Part shown: positions 50,274 through 58,669 of the stretch, one piece after another | Layout of the letters: every line of letters begins with the position of its first letter | Numbering within the stretch: the first letter of the stretch is position 1 | Made by a program: the position numbers and the translations under genes | Notes under the pieces: model-generated | What the model saw: only the letters and a program-made list of their open reading frames with translations | The model's database searches: none | Told to the model about the DNA's origin: nothing | Assembly (NCBI RefSeq): GCF_044761665.1 | Contig: NZ_JBIWCW010000001.1 | Location: 248,001-312,000 of the forward strand | Direction of reading: 5' to 3' | Source of the DNA: Peribacillus sp044761665 | GTDB lineage: Bacteria; Bacillota; Bacilli; Bacillales; DSM-1321 | Length of the DNA: 64,000 nucleotides

Positions 50274-51740
50274 ATGAGCTTAGAGACTTTAAATGAACAG
50301 GTTAGAACTGATTTATCCTACCTTGCCATTGGAGACAATAACCGGGTGCGTCCCTTTCACCAACCGGTAGGCCACGTCTATGATGCCATTATAGTTGGCG
50401 GCGGACAAAGTGGACTGGGTACAGCTTTTGGACTCTTGCGTGAAAAAATATCGAATATCCTGGTCATCGATGAAAATAGCGAAGGGGTAGAAGGACCGTG
50501 GAATACCTACGCACGTATGGTAACATTGCGAACGCCTAAGCATTTGACCTCCATCGACCTTGGCATCCCTTCTTTGACTTTCCGGGCATGGTGGGAAGCG
50601 CAGTTTGGACAGGAAAGCTGGGAGAGGATGGATAAGATTCCACGTGAAGAATGGATGAACTACCTGAAGTGGTACCGGGCCGTTCTCAAACTGCCTGTCA
50701 TAAACAAAGTAAAACTAAAACTAGTCGAGCCGACGGATGAAGGAATCCATAAACTGCATATCGAAGGCCAAGGAGCCCACACAAACTTGCTACTTGCACG
50801 CAAGGTCATTTTAGCCACCGGGATTCAAGGTGGGGGCGAATGGCATATCCCGTCCATGATTAAAGAGAACTTGCCACGTCACCTCTATGCACATACGTCC
50901 GAATCCATTGACTTCCCCTCCCTTAAAGGGAAAAAGGTCGCTATTTTGGGGGGCGGCGCTTCTGCCTTCGATAATGCTCACTTCGCACTCTCTGAAGGGG
51001 TGGCAAAAGCTCATGTCTTTATCAGGCGCCAGGAAATTCCCCGCATTAACCCGATTCGCCATATGGAGGCTTCGGGCATAATCGAGCGTTTCCACACCTT
51101 ATCGGATGCTGATAAGTATGCCGTGATGACCCATTTCTTTACGCACAATCAACCACCGACCACCGACATGTTTCAACGTGCATCTTCCTGGCCTGGCTTT
51201 GACATGCACGTAGGCTCGCCCTGGCTTGAGGTAAAGAATGTGGACAATCAAGCTGTCGTGACAACACCTAAAGGGACTTTCACATTTGACTTCCTGATCA
51301 TAAGTACAGGTCTAGTCACCGACCCTTCTTTACGACCCGAATTAAAGCTGGTAGAAGACCACATAGCCCGCTGGAGCGACTGCTATAATGCCCCGGATGA
51401 AACAGCCCATCCCACTATCGATGCACACCCATACCTCAGTCCCGGCTTCGCTTTTCAAAGCCGTGATGAAACAGGAAAAAAACTGCTTCATGGAATTTTT
51501 GCCTTTAACTATTCCGCCTTGATCAGTTGCGGTATTTCAGCCTCAGCTCTTTCAGGATTACGGTTCAGTATTCCCAAACTGGTAGCAGCTGTGGCGGAAC
51601 AGCTTTTCACCGACGATCGTTCAGACATCCTCACAAAGTTCTTTGATTATAATGAGGTAGAGTTCACTGAAGAATGGCCCAGAAAAGAACAACAAACAGG
51701 CCCTGAATCCCAGACGTTCAAGTACTCGATGCCCAGTTGA
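50274..51740 (+). CDS. FAD/NAD(P)-dependent flavin monooxygenase-like oxidoreductase
   Basis: A 488-residue two-dinucleotide-domain flavoprotein: FAD fold AIIVGGGQSGLGTAFGLL (about 39-56), GPWNTYARMVTLRTP (FMO/BVMO-like substrate segment), and the second NAD(P) fold VAILGGGASAFDNAHFA (about 222-238), then FDFLIISTG (about 343-351). It resembles the flavin-containing and N-hydroxylating monooxygenases. The substrate is unknown. The ribosome site AAAGGA is 11 bases from the ATG. It is divergent from an orphan transporter ATPase, a pairing also seen in uptake-and-oxidation clusters. It ends at a strong hairpin. Confidence 0.85.
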   Translation: MSLETLNEQVRTDLSYLAIGDNNRVRPFHQPVGHVYDAIIVGGGQSGLGTAFGLLREKISNILVIDENSEGVEGPWNTYARMVTLRTPKHLTSIDLGIPSLTFRAWWEAQFGQESWERMDKIPREEWMNYLKWYRAVLKLPVINKVKLKLVEPTDEGIHKLHIEGQGAHTNLLLARKVILATGIQGGGEWHIPSMIKENLPRHLYAHTSESIDFPSLKGKKVAILGGGASAFDNAHFALSEGVAKAHVFIRRQEIPRINPIRHMEASGIIERFHTLSDADKYAVMTHFFTHNQPPTTDMFQRASSWPGFDMHVGSPWLEVKNVDNQAVVTTPKGTFTFDFLIISTGLVTDPSLRPELKLVEDHIARWSDCYNAPDETAHPTIDAHPYLSPGFAFQSRDETGKKLLHGIFAFNYSALISCGISASALSGLRFSIPKLVAAVAEQLFTDDRSDILTKFFDYNEVEFTEEWPRKEQQTGPESQTFKYSMPS

Positions 51741-51797
51741 AATACATTAAATCTACTCAAGCAAAAGAGGCTGTCTGAAAAGAAAAGTCTCTAAAAT

Positions 51798-51842
51798 AAA
51801 ACAGGTGGAGAAAAAAGAATCGTTTTTTTTCACCTGTTTTTC
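51798..51842 (+). terminator. Terminator of the monooxygenase gene
   Basis: AAAACAGGTG pairs with CACCTGTTTT, extended inside by an A-run facing a T-run, and followed by TTTCT. Confidence 0.85.
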
Positions 51843-51954
51843 TATCTTCATCTATACATATATAAAATAAAGGGCTGTAGACAAACTCGGGGAAAATCGA
51901 GTACCGTTTACGGTGTTCATATTTCTTACCTCCCCATCCAGTTTTGATGCAAAG

Positions 51955-52080
51955 ATTGCAGAGGAAGGCGTGAAGACTCCTGCGGGAGGTAAGGGACAGG
52001 TGAGACCCCGCAGGCGTAGCCGAGGAGGCTCACCGCCCGCCCGCGGAAAGCGAACGCCTGGAACGGAAATCGACGCCCTT
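51955..52080. repeat. GC-rich structured repeat of the Bacillaceae type
   Basis: Strikingly GC-rich block in an AT-rich setting. It contains GGCGTGAAGACTCCTGCGGG, CAGGTGAGACCCCGCAGGCG and GCCGAGGAGGCTCACCGCCC. CCTGCGGG/CCCGCAGG and GTGAG/CTCAC arms can pair, giving a strong fold. I recognise this as a dispersed repeat found in many Bacillus and Geobacillus genomes; its role is not known to me. Confidence 0.72.
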
Positions 52081-52147
52081 TTTGATTGTTTAAACAGGAA
52101 TAAAGAACCAGCATGAATGATTTCAATCCACTTTTTTTGGATAAGTT

Positions 52148-52232
52148 AAGAGGCAGAATGTTGTTTAATAGACATTTTTACCTCTCTCTATTTACTCAAT
52201 TTAGGCTTAACTACCCTTTTTGAGACAGCCCC
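52148..52232 (-). repeat. Half copy of the 131-bp element, copy 3 (reverse orientation)
   Basis: Read on the minus strand it begins GGGGCTGTCTCAAAAAGGG and follows copy 1 through the central hairpin (stem with mismatches), then stops. The right arm is missing. Confidence 0.82.
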
Positions 52233-52321
52233 TTATAAATTAATCGAAAGAATATTCGAACAATATTCTCCATACCTGTTGTACAATTAAGATAACGCTT
52301 AATTTGATACGGGAGGTCCTC

Positions 52322-52825
52322 ATGAATATTCTAGAGATGAATCTATTGTTTGAAACAAGGAACCAGTTGATTGATGAAATTTCAGGACTGAACAGTCAAA
52401 CAATAAATAGTAAGCCTATATCTGGTGGTTGGAGCATCGCCCAAATTTGTCACCATCTATTTCTTTCTGAGAATGTGTTTACAGAGGCTATTGTCAGCGG
52501 TTTAAAAGATAGGGACTATAAACGAATCATTCAAAAAAACATCTATTTAACTTCGGATCCCACCAAAAAATTTAAAGCACCTAAAATCACGTTACCTTCT
52601 CAAGACACTTTGAATCCAACAGTATTGTTGGATAAGCTGTTCGAATCAAGATACCTTTTACTGAATGTTATCTTTGAACAGGAAGACCGAACCGTTTTTC
52701 TTAGAAAAAAAGCAAAGCATCCCCTATTCGGCTATTTATCTTTAGAGCAATGGGTTGAATTATTATCCTTACATGAGAAAAGGCATATTGAACAAATAAA
52801 AGATGTGAAACTCCATCTCATGTAA
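52322..52825 (+). CDS. DinB/YfiT-like metal-dependent helical protein
   Basis: A 167-residue four-helix bundle of the DinB superfamily. It shows GGWSIAQICHHLFLSE (about 37-52) and the C-terminal LSLHEKRHIEQIKD (about 148-161), supplying the three histidine-type metal ligands of the family. Members are putative thiol-transferases using bacillithiol or similar thiols; here that is inference. The start is the ATG five bases after GGGAGG; an in-frame ATG six codons upstream precedes that site. Composition is more AT-rich than its neighbours. Confidence 0.82.
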   Translation: MNILEMNLLFETRNQLIDEISGLNSQTINSKPISGGWSIAQICHHLFLSENVFTEAIVSGLKDRDYKRIIQKNIYLTSDPTKKFKAPKITLPSQDTLNPTVLLDKLFESRYLLLNVIFEQEDRTVFLRKKAKHPLFGYLSLEQWVELLSLHEKRHIEQIKDVKLHLM

Positions 52826-52854
52826 AAAAACCGCACCGAATAGGAGCGGTTTTG
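52824..52854. terminator. Bidirectional terminator between the DinB-like and nucleoside hydrolase genes
   Basis: AAACCGC pairs with GCGGTTT, with A-run and T-run flanks. Confidence 0.8.
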
Positions 52855-52858
52855 CTTA

Positions 52859-53824
52859 TTATTTAACCCTTATTCTTTCGCCAATAAACTCAACGGCATT
52901 CATAAATTCGGAAACAAATCCTTCCCGATCGACGCTATGCAATACATGGACATTTGGTGTTTGACCGCTACGCCTCGTATAATCCACGACCGTTGTACCC
53001 GCCGTCAAGCGACCTTCCATCTCAACTTGCACGTAATAATCTTCCCCTATGAATAGTTCAGGCTTTAATACATACATCACGGCACAAAGATCGTGAAAGC
53101 GTAACACTTTAGCAAAGTGAGCTTCGTAAAATGGCGTTTGTTCAGCAATATGTAAATAGAATGTTAGCATTTTGTACACTTTATCTGAAAAGTCTGTCCC
53201 CATATCTAAAATGAGATTGGCTTCTGCTAGAGTCACATACGCTTTATGTGTCACATCTAATCCGCTCATTACGATCGGTACACCTGAACGGAAGACGATT
53301 TCTACAGCATGTGGGTCGACGTATGCGTTAAACTCAGCAGTCGGTGACATATTGCCACCGACTGCTGCACCTCCCATCCAGGAAATGCATTCGATTTTCG
53401 GCTTCGTTTCGGGGTGCGCTAACAAAAGGGCTGCCACATTAGTTAACGGTCCGGTAGCCACGATTGTCACTTTTTCCTCACTCTCCATAATCGTCTCGAG
53501 CATCGCCGTTATGGCAGGACGGTCACTAACAGGCAATGTCGGCTCTGGAAATGTAACATTCGCGAAACCACTTTCCCCGTGGACATCCTCAGCCACTTCC
53601 AGTTCACGGAAAATGGGTTGATCTAATCCCCTTGCTATTTCTACATCAGCGCCGATATAACTCAGGAAGGTCCGGGCATTGTAATTCGTTTTATCCTGCG
53701 AAATATTTCCTGAACATGTTGTAACTAAACGTACGTCTATCACTTCACTTGCAAATGCAAGTGTCAACATCATGGCATCGTCAATCCCTGGGTCTGTATC
53801 GATGATCATGGGTATTTTACGCAT
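52859..53824 (-). CDS. Inosine/uridine-preferring nucleoside hydrolase
   Basis: A calcium-dependent ribohydrolase of 321 residues that splits nucleosides to base plus ribose for salvage. The family signature DTDPGIDDAMML is at 8-19, with VTIVATGPLTNVA (about 113-125), the FNAYVDPHA region and a late HDLCAVMYVL carrying the calcium ligands. The start is the ATG eight bases after AAAAGGTGG. It stands alone without a transporter gene. Base preference cannot be read. Confidence 0.93.
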   Translation of the reverse strand: MRKIPMIIDTDPGIDDAMMLTLAFASEVIDVRLVTTCSGNISQDKTNYNARTFLSYIGADVEIARGLDQPIFRELEVAEDVHGESGFANVTFPEPTLPVSDRPAITAMLETIMESEEKVTIVATGPLTNVAALLLAHPETKPKIECISWMGGAAVGGNMSPTAEFNAYVDPHAVEIVFRSGVPIVMSGLDVTHKAYVTLAEANLILDMGTDFSDKVYKMLTFYLHIAEQTPFYEAHFAKVLRFHDLCAVMYVLKPELFIGEDYYVQVEMEGRLTAGTTVVDYTRRSGQTPNVHVLHSVDREGFVSEFMNAVEFIGERIRVK

Positions 53825-53913
53825 ATAGGAAACCACCTTTTAACGTTTCACATACTTCTCCTAGTAAGGGGGATTTTCACATCGATTGATGCTCCCCTCA
53901 CTTTGTTATGCAC

Positions 53914-54246
53914 TTATACTTTTTTTACAAATTCGGATTTTAACTTCATCGCACCAAAACCATCTATTTTACAATCTATATCATGGTCGCCTTCGACCAA
54001 ACGGATACTTTTCACTTTAGTCCCCATTTTCAAGACGGATGAACTTCCCTTTACTTTAAGGTCCTTAATGACCGTTACAGCATCACCATCGTTCAAAACA
54101 TTGCCATTGGCATCTTTAATGACCTTTTTTTCTTCTGTTTCAGATTCTATAGACCACTCATGTGCACACTCTGGGCAAATATAAAGGCTACCATCTTCGT
54201 ATGTATATTTGGAATTACAAATTGGGCAATTTGGCAAATCGGACAT
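53914..54246 (-). CDS. PhnA/YjdM-type zinc-ribbon protein
   Basis: A 110-residue protein with an N-terminal zinc ribbon, CPICNSKYTYEDGSLYICPEC (Cys pairs at about 7/10 and 24/27), and a C-terminal PhnA domain (KDANGNVLNDGDAVTVIKDL, then KLKSEFVKK). Despite the name phnA it is not a phosphonatase; the role is obscure. The start chosen is the ATG nine bases after GGAGGA; another ATG lies directly against that site. Its upstream neighbour, a lipoprotein, ends about 43 bases before, so they may be co-transcribed. Confidence 0.9.
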   Translation of the reverse strand: MSDLPNCPICNSKYTYEDGSLYICPECAHEWSIESETEEKKVIKDANGNVLNDGDAVTVIKDLKVKGSSSVLKMGTKVKSIRLVEGDHDIDCKIDGFGAMKLKSEFVKKV

Positions 54247-54289
54247 ATTTTCCATTCCTCCATTCATTAATCTCATTCGACTAGCTATC

Positions 54290-54898
54290 TTATTTAAATT
54301 CACCCTTAAGTAAATACACAAGATCAAATTCTTTTAATTCCTCCATGTTGCTTGTCGGATCTTCATAAAAATCATTTGATAGGGCAGTAGCACCATCCTC
54401 ATCAAGAGTATAACAAATACTCGCTAAAGCCATTTCACCCTTTATTATCGGGCGATCATCGTTTAATACCCTCGTTGTAATCGAAGCATTTTCTAACCCC
54501 TTCTTCTCTTTCACTAAGCTGCTAATATTCGACTGATCACTTTCATCGTCATCCTCAGTTTCTATTCCAGTGATGAATGTAAACTGATTCTCATCTTCCG
54601 GACTTTGGGTTCTTGCGAAGATCAAAGAACCATTTCCGTAAACCGGAGCAGTACCATGATTGATCTTTTCATCAACCAATTTACCAGACTCATATTTTTC
54701 AACCCAAAATTCTACTTCTTGATAGGTATCATCGATATTGAAATCGAATAAGAATGCATCATTCGTGGTCATTGAAAGAATATCCTTTTCTCTATCCGTC
54801 AATTCCGCTACAGAAATGGTATTTGTTTTATTACCATTACATGCTCCCAAAACAATGACTAGCATCGTCATTAGTGCTGTGTATAAAATCTTCTTCAT
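54290..54898 (-). CDS. Predicted lipoprotein of unknown function
   Basis: A 202-residue product with a lipoprotein signal peptide (MKKILYTALMTMLVIV, lipobox VLGAC, acylated Cys at about 20). The mature domain is acidic, with alternating strands (QEVEFWVEKYESG, SLIFARTQSPEDENQFTFI, and KGEMALASICYTLDE), and no family I recognise. The start follows AAGGGGTAGGGG. It precedes the PhnA-type gene in the same direction. Probably anchored to the outer membrane face. Confidence 0.78.
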   Translation of the reverse strand: MKKILYTALMTMLVIVLGACNGNKTNTISVAELTDREKDILSMTTNDAFLFDFNIDDTYQEVEFWVEKYESGKLVDEKINHGTAPVYGNGSLIFARTQSPEDENQFTFITGIETEDDDESDQSNISSLVKEKKGLENASITTRVLNDDRPIIKGEMALASICYTLDEDGATALSNDFYEDPTSNMEELKEFDLVYLLKGEFK

Positions 54899-55077
54899 GC
54901 GTTCCCCTACCCCTTCATCAACTAAAAATCGAAAAATCTTACACATTATATCATTGACTGAATAATTATGCATTACTTTCACAGGGGTAAACCTTTCTCA
55001 CAGCACTCGATTTATGGATGGGCCAAACTATAATTCTTACTAGCCTTCATCGAACTCAATTTATAGGAATAAAAAAA

Positions 55078-55129
55078 TCTCCCATAAGGAACAAGCGATT
55101 ACATGAACCGTATGTTCCTTATGGGAGAT
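55078..55129 (-). terminator. Terminator at the end of the xylo-oligosaccharide operon
   Basis: Near-perfect 16-base stem (ATCTCCCATAAGGAACA / TGTTCCTTATGGGAGAT) followed by TTTTTTT on the minus strand. It follows the 63-residue gene, and I see no T-tailed terminator between that gene and the xylosidase. Confidence 0.9.
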
Positions 55130-55149
55130 GCTCGACTAGCATTTCGAGG

Positions 55150-55341
55150 TCAATCTCTAGGCACGTCAAGAGCTTGATATGCCTTCTGATACTTTCCGCC
55201 ATCAGCAACTTCTGAATGATACAAGGCCTTAAGCGCAAAATTTTTCTCTAGATTATGTTCTTTCATCAACACTTTCAATTGCGTCTGTAATTCCATATTA
55301 TCTTTCATTAGCTGCTTCATTTGGGTTTTGAAGTACTTCAT
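55150..55341 (-). CDS. Orphan 63-residue helical protein
   Basis: A small charged protein beginning MKYFKTQMKQLMKDNME, with one long amphipathic helix or coiled coil (about 3-35) and a C-terminal GGKYQKAYQALDVPRD. It has no signal peptide, membrane segment or cysteine. The start follows AAAGGAAG with ten bases spacing and the gene is followed by a very strong terminator, which supports real expression. It comes 75 bases after the xylosidase gene in the same direction. I do not recognise the family. Confidence 0.65.
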   Translation of the reverse strand: MKYFKTQMKQLMKDNMELQTQLKVLMKEHNLEKNFALKALYHSEVADGGKYQKAYQALDVPRD

Positions 55342-55416
55342 GGTATGGTTACTTCCTTTCAGGAGCTGAGCTCTCCCGTCAAGTATACCATTTGCTCACC
55401 ATACTGTTCGCTCATC

Positions 55417-57021
55417 CTAGCTTTTATAAATAAAGTAATCGAAATCAGCATGAAGATTTTGACCTGTTGTATCTTGACATTGCATACCTACGAATGCTCC
55501 CGTGAAAAAGCCTCCACCTTGAATATAGTCGTCCGATAGTTTATAAGAGTCGAACATTACAGGAATCGTTGTCCACTCTTCCCCATCGAAGGAATATGAA
55601 TATTGGTACACGTTCACTTTCACTTCAACTCGGAGGAAAATATACGTCACCTCATCCGGTATGATGATTTCCTCTCCTTGTAATGGTTGCGAAAATCTAT
55701 AATTATCACAAGCCACGAGTTCAATCATTCTGCCTTTCTCTTCATTCCAAGTGATTTGGCACGATGACCAGTTTTGAGTATTATAATAGTTCACCAAACC
55801 AGCAGATTGCTGAATCATGGTAGGATTAAAAGCCAATTTGGTCTCGGCAGTAAACGTGAAGTGCTGCCAACGTCTTGCAATGAATGCTTGGGTGAATTTA
55901 GATGTTAAGGATTCTTTTCCGTACAGTCGTAAATGTCCAGGGTTATCCTTTAATGACACAATATCCTCCCCTAATGGGATGCGTAGGTTTTGGAAATGAA
56001 GATTCAGAGATTCTGTGTCAAAATCATCTTTCTCTGGAAAATCCCTTTCCCATTGAACTTCTTCCATTTGCGGTCCTTCTATTTCTAGGGAAGGTTCATT
56101 TCCACCTAGCACGTAAGGCCAATCATTTTGCCACTCCAGCCTTTGTATCGCCGTTTCCCTTCCAAGCGGGCAAAAACCTCGCGGATCTAATAATGGTTGC
56201 CCTTCTTTCTGAAGGGGACGTCCTGTCAAATGAACAAGAAACCACTCATCAGTATGCGTATGTACGATAGATGCATGCCCGGCTTTTTGAAGTGGATTTC
56301 TTGGCGCTCCGAATGAAGAGATTAATGGATTATCAGGATGCACTTCATAAGGTCCCCTCAGTTGTCTGGAACGAGCAATCGTTGCCTGATGATCATATCT
56401 AGTACCACCTTCAGCCGTTAATAAATAATAATAGTCGTTTACCTTGTATATATGTGGCGCTTCCGTAAGTTTAATATCGGTCCCTTTGAATATGATTTCC
56501 ATTTTTCCAACTAGCTTTTGCTCTTCGACACTATATTCCTGCAAAGCAATACCAAGGAAATGATGTTTCCCCACGCGATGATCCCACACCATGTTCACCA
56601 AGTACTTTTTGCCATCATCATCATGAAATAAAGACGGGTCGAACCCTGTGCTGTTCAAATAGATCGGCTCCGTCCATTCCCCATCGATCGTATCACAGGT
56701 AACGAGATAATTGTGGCAATCCTTCCATTGCCCATCCACGACCTTGACATCCGTAAAGATGAGCCAAAACTGGTTGTCATGATAAGATAAGGCCGGTGCC
56801 CAAACTCCTCCGGAATCTGGATTGCCCATCATATTCAATTGACTTACACGATTTAAAGGGCGAAATATCAGGCGCCAATTTTTCAAATCCTTTGAATGAT
56901 AAATGCCCACACCCGGAAACCACTCGAATGTGGAAACGGCGATATAATAATCATCTTCCACTCGACAAATGCACGGGTCAGGATTAAACCCTGTTAATAT
57001 TGGATTAGTGATTACAGTCAT
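55417..57021 (-). CDS. xynB: GH43-family beta-xylosidase
   Basis: A 534-residue glycoside hydrolase that releases xylose from xylo-oligosaccharides inside the cell (no signal peptide). The five-bladed propeller (about 1-310) shows the catalytic base GFNPDPCICR (Asp about 15), the pKa-modulating Asp in GFDPSLFHDD (about 127), and the general acid in KLTEAPHIYK (Glu about 187). A C-terminal beta-sandwich (about 320-534) completes the active site in this subfamily. Length equals B. subtilis XynB (533). Start after AGGGGTG. It follows a YesL-like gene and an ABC sugar importer. Confidence 0.94.
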   Translation of the reverse strand: MTVITNPILTGFNPDPCICRVEDDYYIAVSTFEWFPGVGIYHSKDLKNWRLIFRPLNRVSQLNMMGNPDSGGVWAPALSYHDNQFWLIFTDVKVVDGQWKDCHNYLVTCDTIDGEWTEPIYLNSTGFDPSLFHDDDGKKYLVNMVWDHRVGKHHFLGIALQEYSVEEQKLVGKMEIIFKGTDIKLTEAPHIYKVNDYYYLLTAEGGTRYDHQATIARSRQLRGPYEVHPDNPLISSFGAPRNPLQKAGHASIVHTHTDEWFLVHLTGRPLQKEGQPLLDPRGFCPLGRETAIQRLEWQNDWPYVLGGNEPSLEIEGPQMEEVQWERDFPEKDDFDTESLNLHFQNLRIPLGEDIVSLKDNPGHLRLYGKESLTSKFTQAFIARRWQHFTFTAETKLAFNPTMIQQSAGLVNYYNTQNWSSCQITWNEEKGRMIELVACDNYRFSQPLQGEEIIIPDEVTYIFLRVEVKVNVYQYSYSFDGEEWTTIPVMFDSYKLSDDYIQGGGFFTGAFVGMQCQDTTGQNLHADFDYFIYKS

Positions 57022-57058
57022 CTTTACACCCCTATTCTTTACTTGATTAATCAGGCCA

Positions 57059-57691
57059 TCACCTGGTTAATTCTTTTACGCCACTCATCTTATTTTTCTT
57101 GATTTCTATCCGGTGGAAGCTGTACATTCCCCCAAACATCATGATCCATGCAAAAGACACGACACCAAAAAACGGAATCAGACTCGGTTGGTACAACAAG
57201 ACGAATAATATCGCCGCCATACTTCCTACCATCAATAAGCTCATATGAATATGAAAAACGCCCAATAGGAAAGCTTGCTTCAGATAATCCATCCATTTCA
57301 AATCGTAATGGACATACACGGGAAAGAAATATAGAAGAGTTATAAGATATAAACATGCCACAATTAGCAATGGCACTGCCATTGCCAATGGAAGTGTTCC
57401 ACCCATATTGATTAGATAGACGGCATCAAGGATGATGCAGGCTCCCACCAAGGTTAGAATTGCTCCCAGGCCATTCGCCCTCTTGAACTCACTCCCATAT
57501 ACTTCCCTGAATGTGCGCCAAATGGGAACCTCCCATTCTTTCATCATCCATTTTCGTATAATGGTAAAGAGGGCGACAGTCGCAGGAAAAAAACCAAACA
57601 CCAGCATCCCTGCCATCGTAAATAGGAACCATAACAAATTGACGTAAGCAAGCCTCATGATCCACTCACATAAAACGAACAACTTCCCCAT
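57059..57691 (-). CDS. YesL-family (DUF624) membrane protein
   Basis: A 210-residue membrane protein with about five to six helices and the family N-terminal layout CEWIMRLAYVNLLWFLF, then FGFFPATVALFTIIRKW. YesL proteins accompany carbohydrate ABC importers and YesMN-type regulators, and may assist transport or signalling; the role is unproven. The start is uncertain: ATG 57691 (site GAGAG) gives the normal family N-terminus; a GTG at 57718 is possible. It lies between the permease and xylosidase genes. Confidence 0.85.
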   Translation of the reverse strand: MGKLFVLCEWIMRLAYVNLLWFLFTMAGMLVFGFFPATVALFTIIRKWMMKEWEVPIWRTFREVYGSEFKRANGLGAILTLVGACIILDAVYLINMGGTLPLAMAVPLLIVACLYLITLLYFFPVYVHYDLKWMDYLKQAFLLGVFHIHMSLLMVGSMAAILFVLLYQPSLIPFFGVVSFAWIMMFGGMYSFHRIEIKKNKMSGVKELTR

Positions 57692-57753
57692 TGTTCTCTC
57701 TAAAACGATGGAAATCACTCCTCTCTATATAACTGACAGGCCCTTGTTGCCAT

Positions 57754-58653
57754 TTAGCCTTTGACCGAACCCGCTGCTATGCCCTCGACAATCCGATTAC
57801 TTAAAATTAGGAACGCTATCAAAATCGGGAGGATACTAATAACGAGCGTCGCCCCAATTGCCCCCCAATCAGTCGTATATTGTCCAATGAAATTTTGGAT
57901 CCCGACGGTAAGCGTCTTAAAGCGATCAGAGCTTATAAACGTATTGACGAAAACGAATTCGTTCCAGTTATAAATCATATTGATGATTCCTGCGGTTGCC
58001 ATGACAGGCATTGTCATCGGTAAGGTGATTTTGAAAAAAATATGATGAATCGATGCTCCATCCATGACAGCCGCCTCTTCCACCTCAAGAGGCAGAGTTT
58101 CATAAAACCCCAGCAAGATCATGATGGTCACTGGTAAATTGAAGGCTGTAAATGCCAAAATGACCGAAAGAGGATGGTCGATGAGGTTTATTTTTGTAAA
58201 TGTACTGAATAGAGGGATGAGGGTGGAATGGACCGGGATCATTAAGCCAACCATGAACAAGCCCAGAACCAACTTGCTTCCTCTCCACTTCATCCTCGTC
58301 AACGCAAATGTCACCATGCTTGCCAATAGGACAGTCAAAATAACCGCAACAGCTGTATAGACTACGCTATTGAAGAAATATAAACTGATGTTCCCTTCCG
58401 TCCAAACCTTTACATAATTTTCCCACTTCGGGGTTTCTGGAATGGAAAATGGCGACATATTAAAGACTTCCTGATTATCTTTCAAGGAAAAAAGAAAAAG
58501 CCAGATGATCGGGAATATCTGAAAAATGGCCACGATGATTAAAAAAAGATACATCATTCCTTTAAGTAGTCGACTAAAAATCGTTTTTGAAACAGGATTC
58601 ACTTCTTTTTCTACTACCAAAATGGGTGGTACCGTTGATTTTAAAGACTCCAT
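57754..58653 (-). CDS. Carbohydrate ABC transporter permease (MalG/AraQ type)
   Basis: A 299-residue inner-membrane protein with six helices and the ATPase-docking EAA loop EEAAVMDGASIHHIFFKIT (about 192-210). The C-terminal end IVEGIAAGSVKG is typical of the MalG/LplC group. With the upstream permease and binding protein it forms a CUT1 importer. No ATPase gene is in the operon, so a shared MsmX-type ATPase is probably used. Start after GGGGAG; 16 bases from the upstream permease. Confidence 0.93.
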   Translation of the reverse strand: MESLKSTVPPILVVEKEVNPVSKTIFSRLLKGMMYLFLIIVAIFQIFPIIWLFLFSLKDNQEVFNMSPFSIPETPKWENYVKVWTEGNISLYFFNSVVYTAVAVILTVLLASMVTFALTRMKWRGSKLVLGLFMVGLMIPVHSTLIPLFSTFTKINLIDHPLSVILAFTAFNLPVTIMILLGFYETLPLEVEEAAVMDGASIHHIFFKITLPMTMPVMATAGIINMIYNWNEFVFVNTFISSDRFKTLTVGIQNFIGQYTTDWGAIGATLVISILPILIAFLILSNRIVEGIAAGSVKG

Positions 58654-58669
58654 CTAATCTCCCCTCGCT

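Larger units (their letters stand above)
51741..52321. repeat. Coding-free block of nested repeats
   Basis: About 580 bases with no credible gene. In order: GAGGCTGTCTGAAAAG (51767), a strong terminator (51798-51842), AGGGCTGTAGAC (51871) resembling an element end, a GC-rich repeat (about 51955-52080), and a half copy of the 131-bp element in reverse orientation (52148-52232). Successive insertions are the simplest explanation. Confidence 0.7.

Noticed and set aside
52276..52296. TTGTACAATTA before the DinB-like gene, matching one unit of the carotenoid operator
   Set aside because: Only one unit is present, with no 11-base neighbour. It also fits an ordinary TACAAT -10 box.
55018..55215. 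Rightward 65-residue frame over the operon terminator
   Set aside because: It crosses the strong hairpin, lacks a ribosome site and overlaps the better-supported 63-residue leftward gene.
57044..57075. Stem AATTAACCAGG/CCTGATTAAT at the end of the YesL-like gene as a terminator
   Set aside because: No T-run follows on either strand and the xylosidase gene continues the operon; at most an mRNA-stabilising structure.
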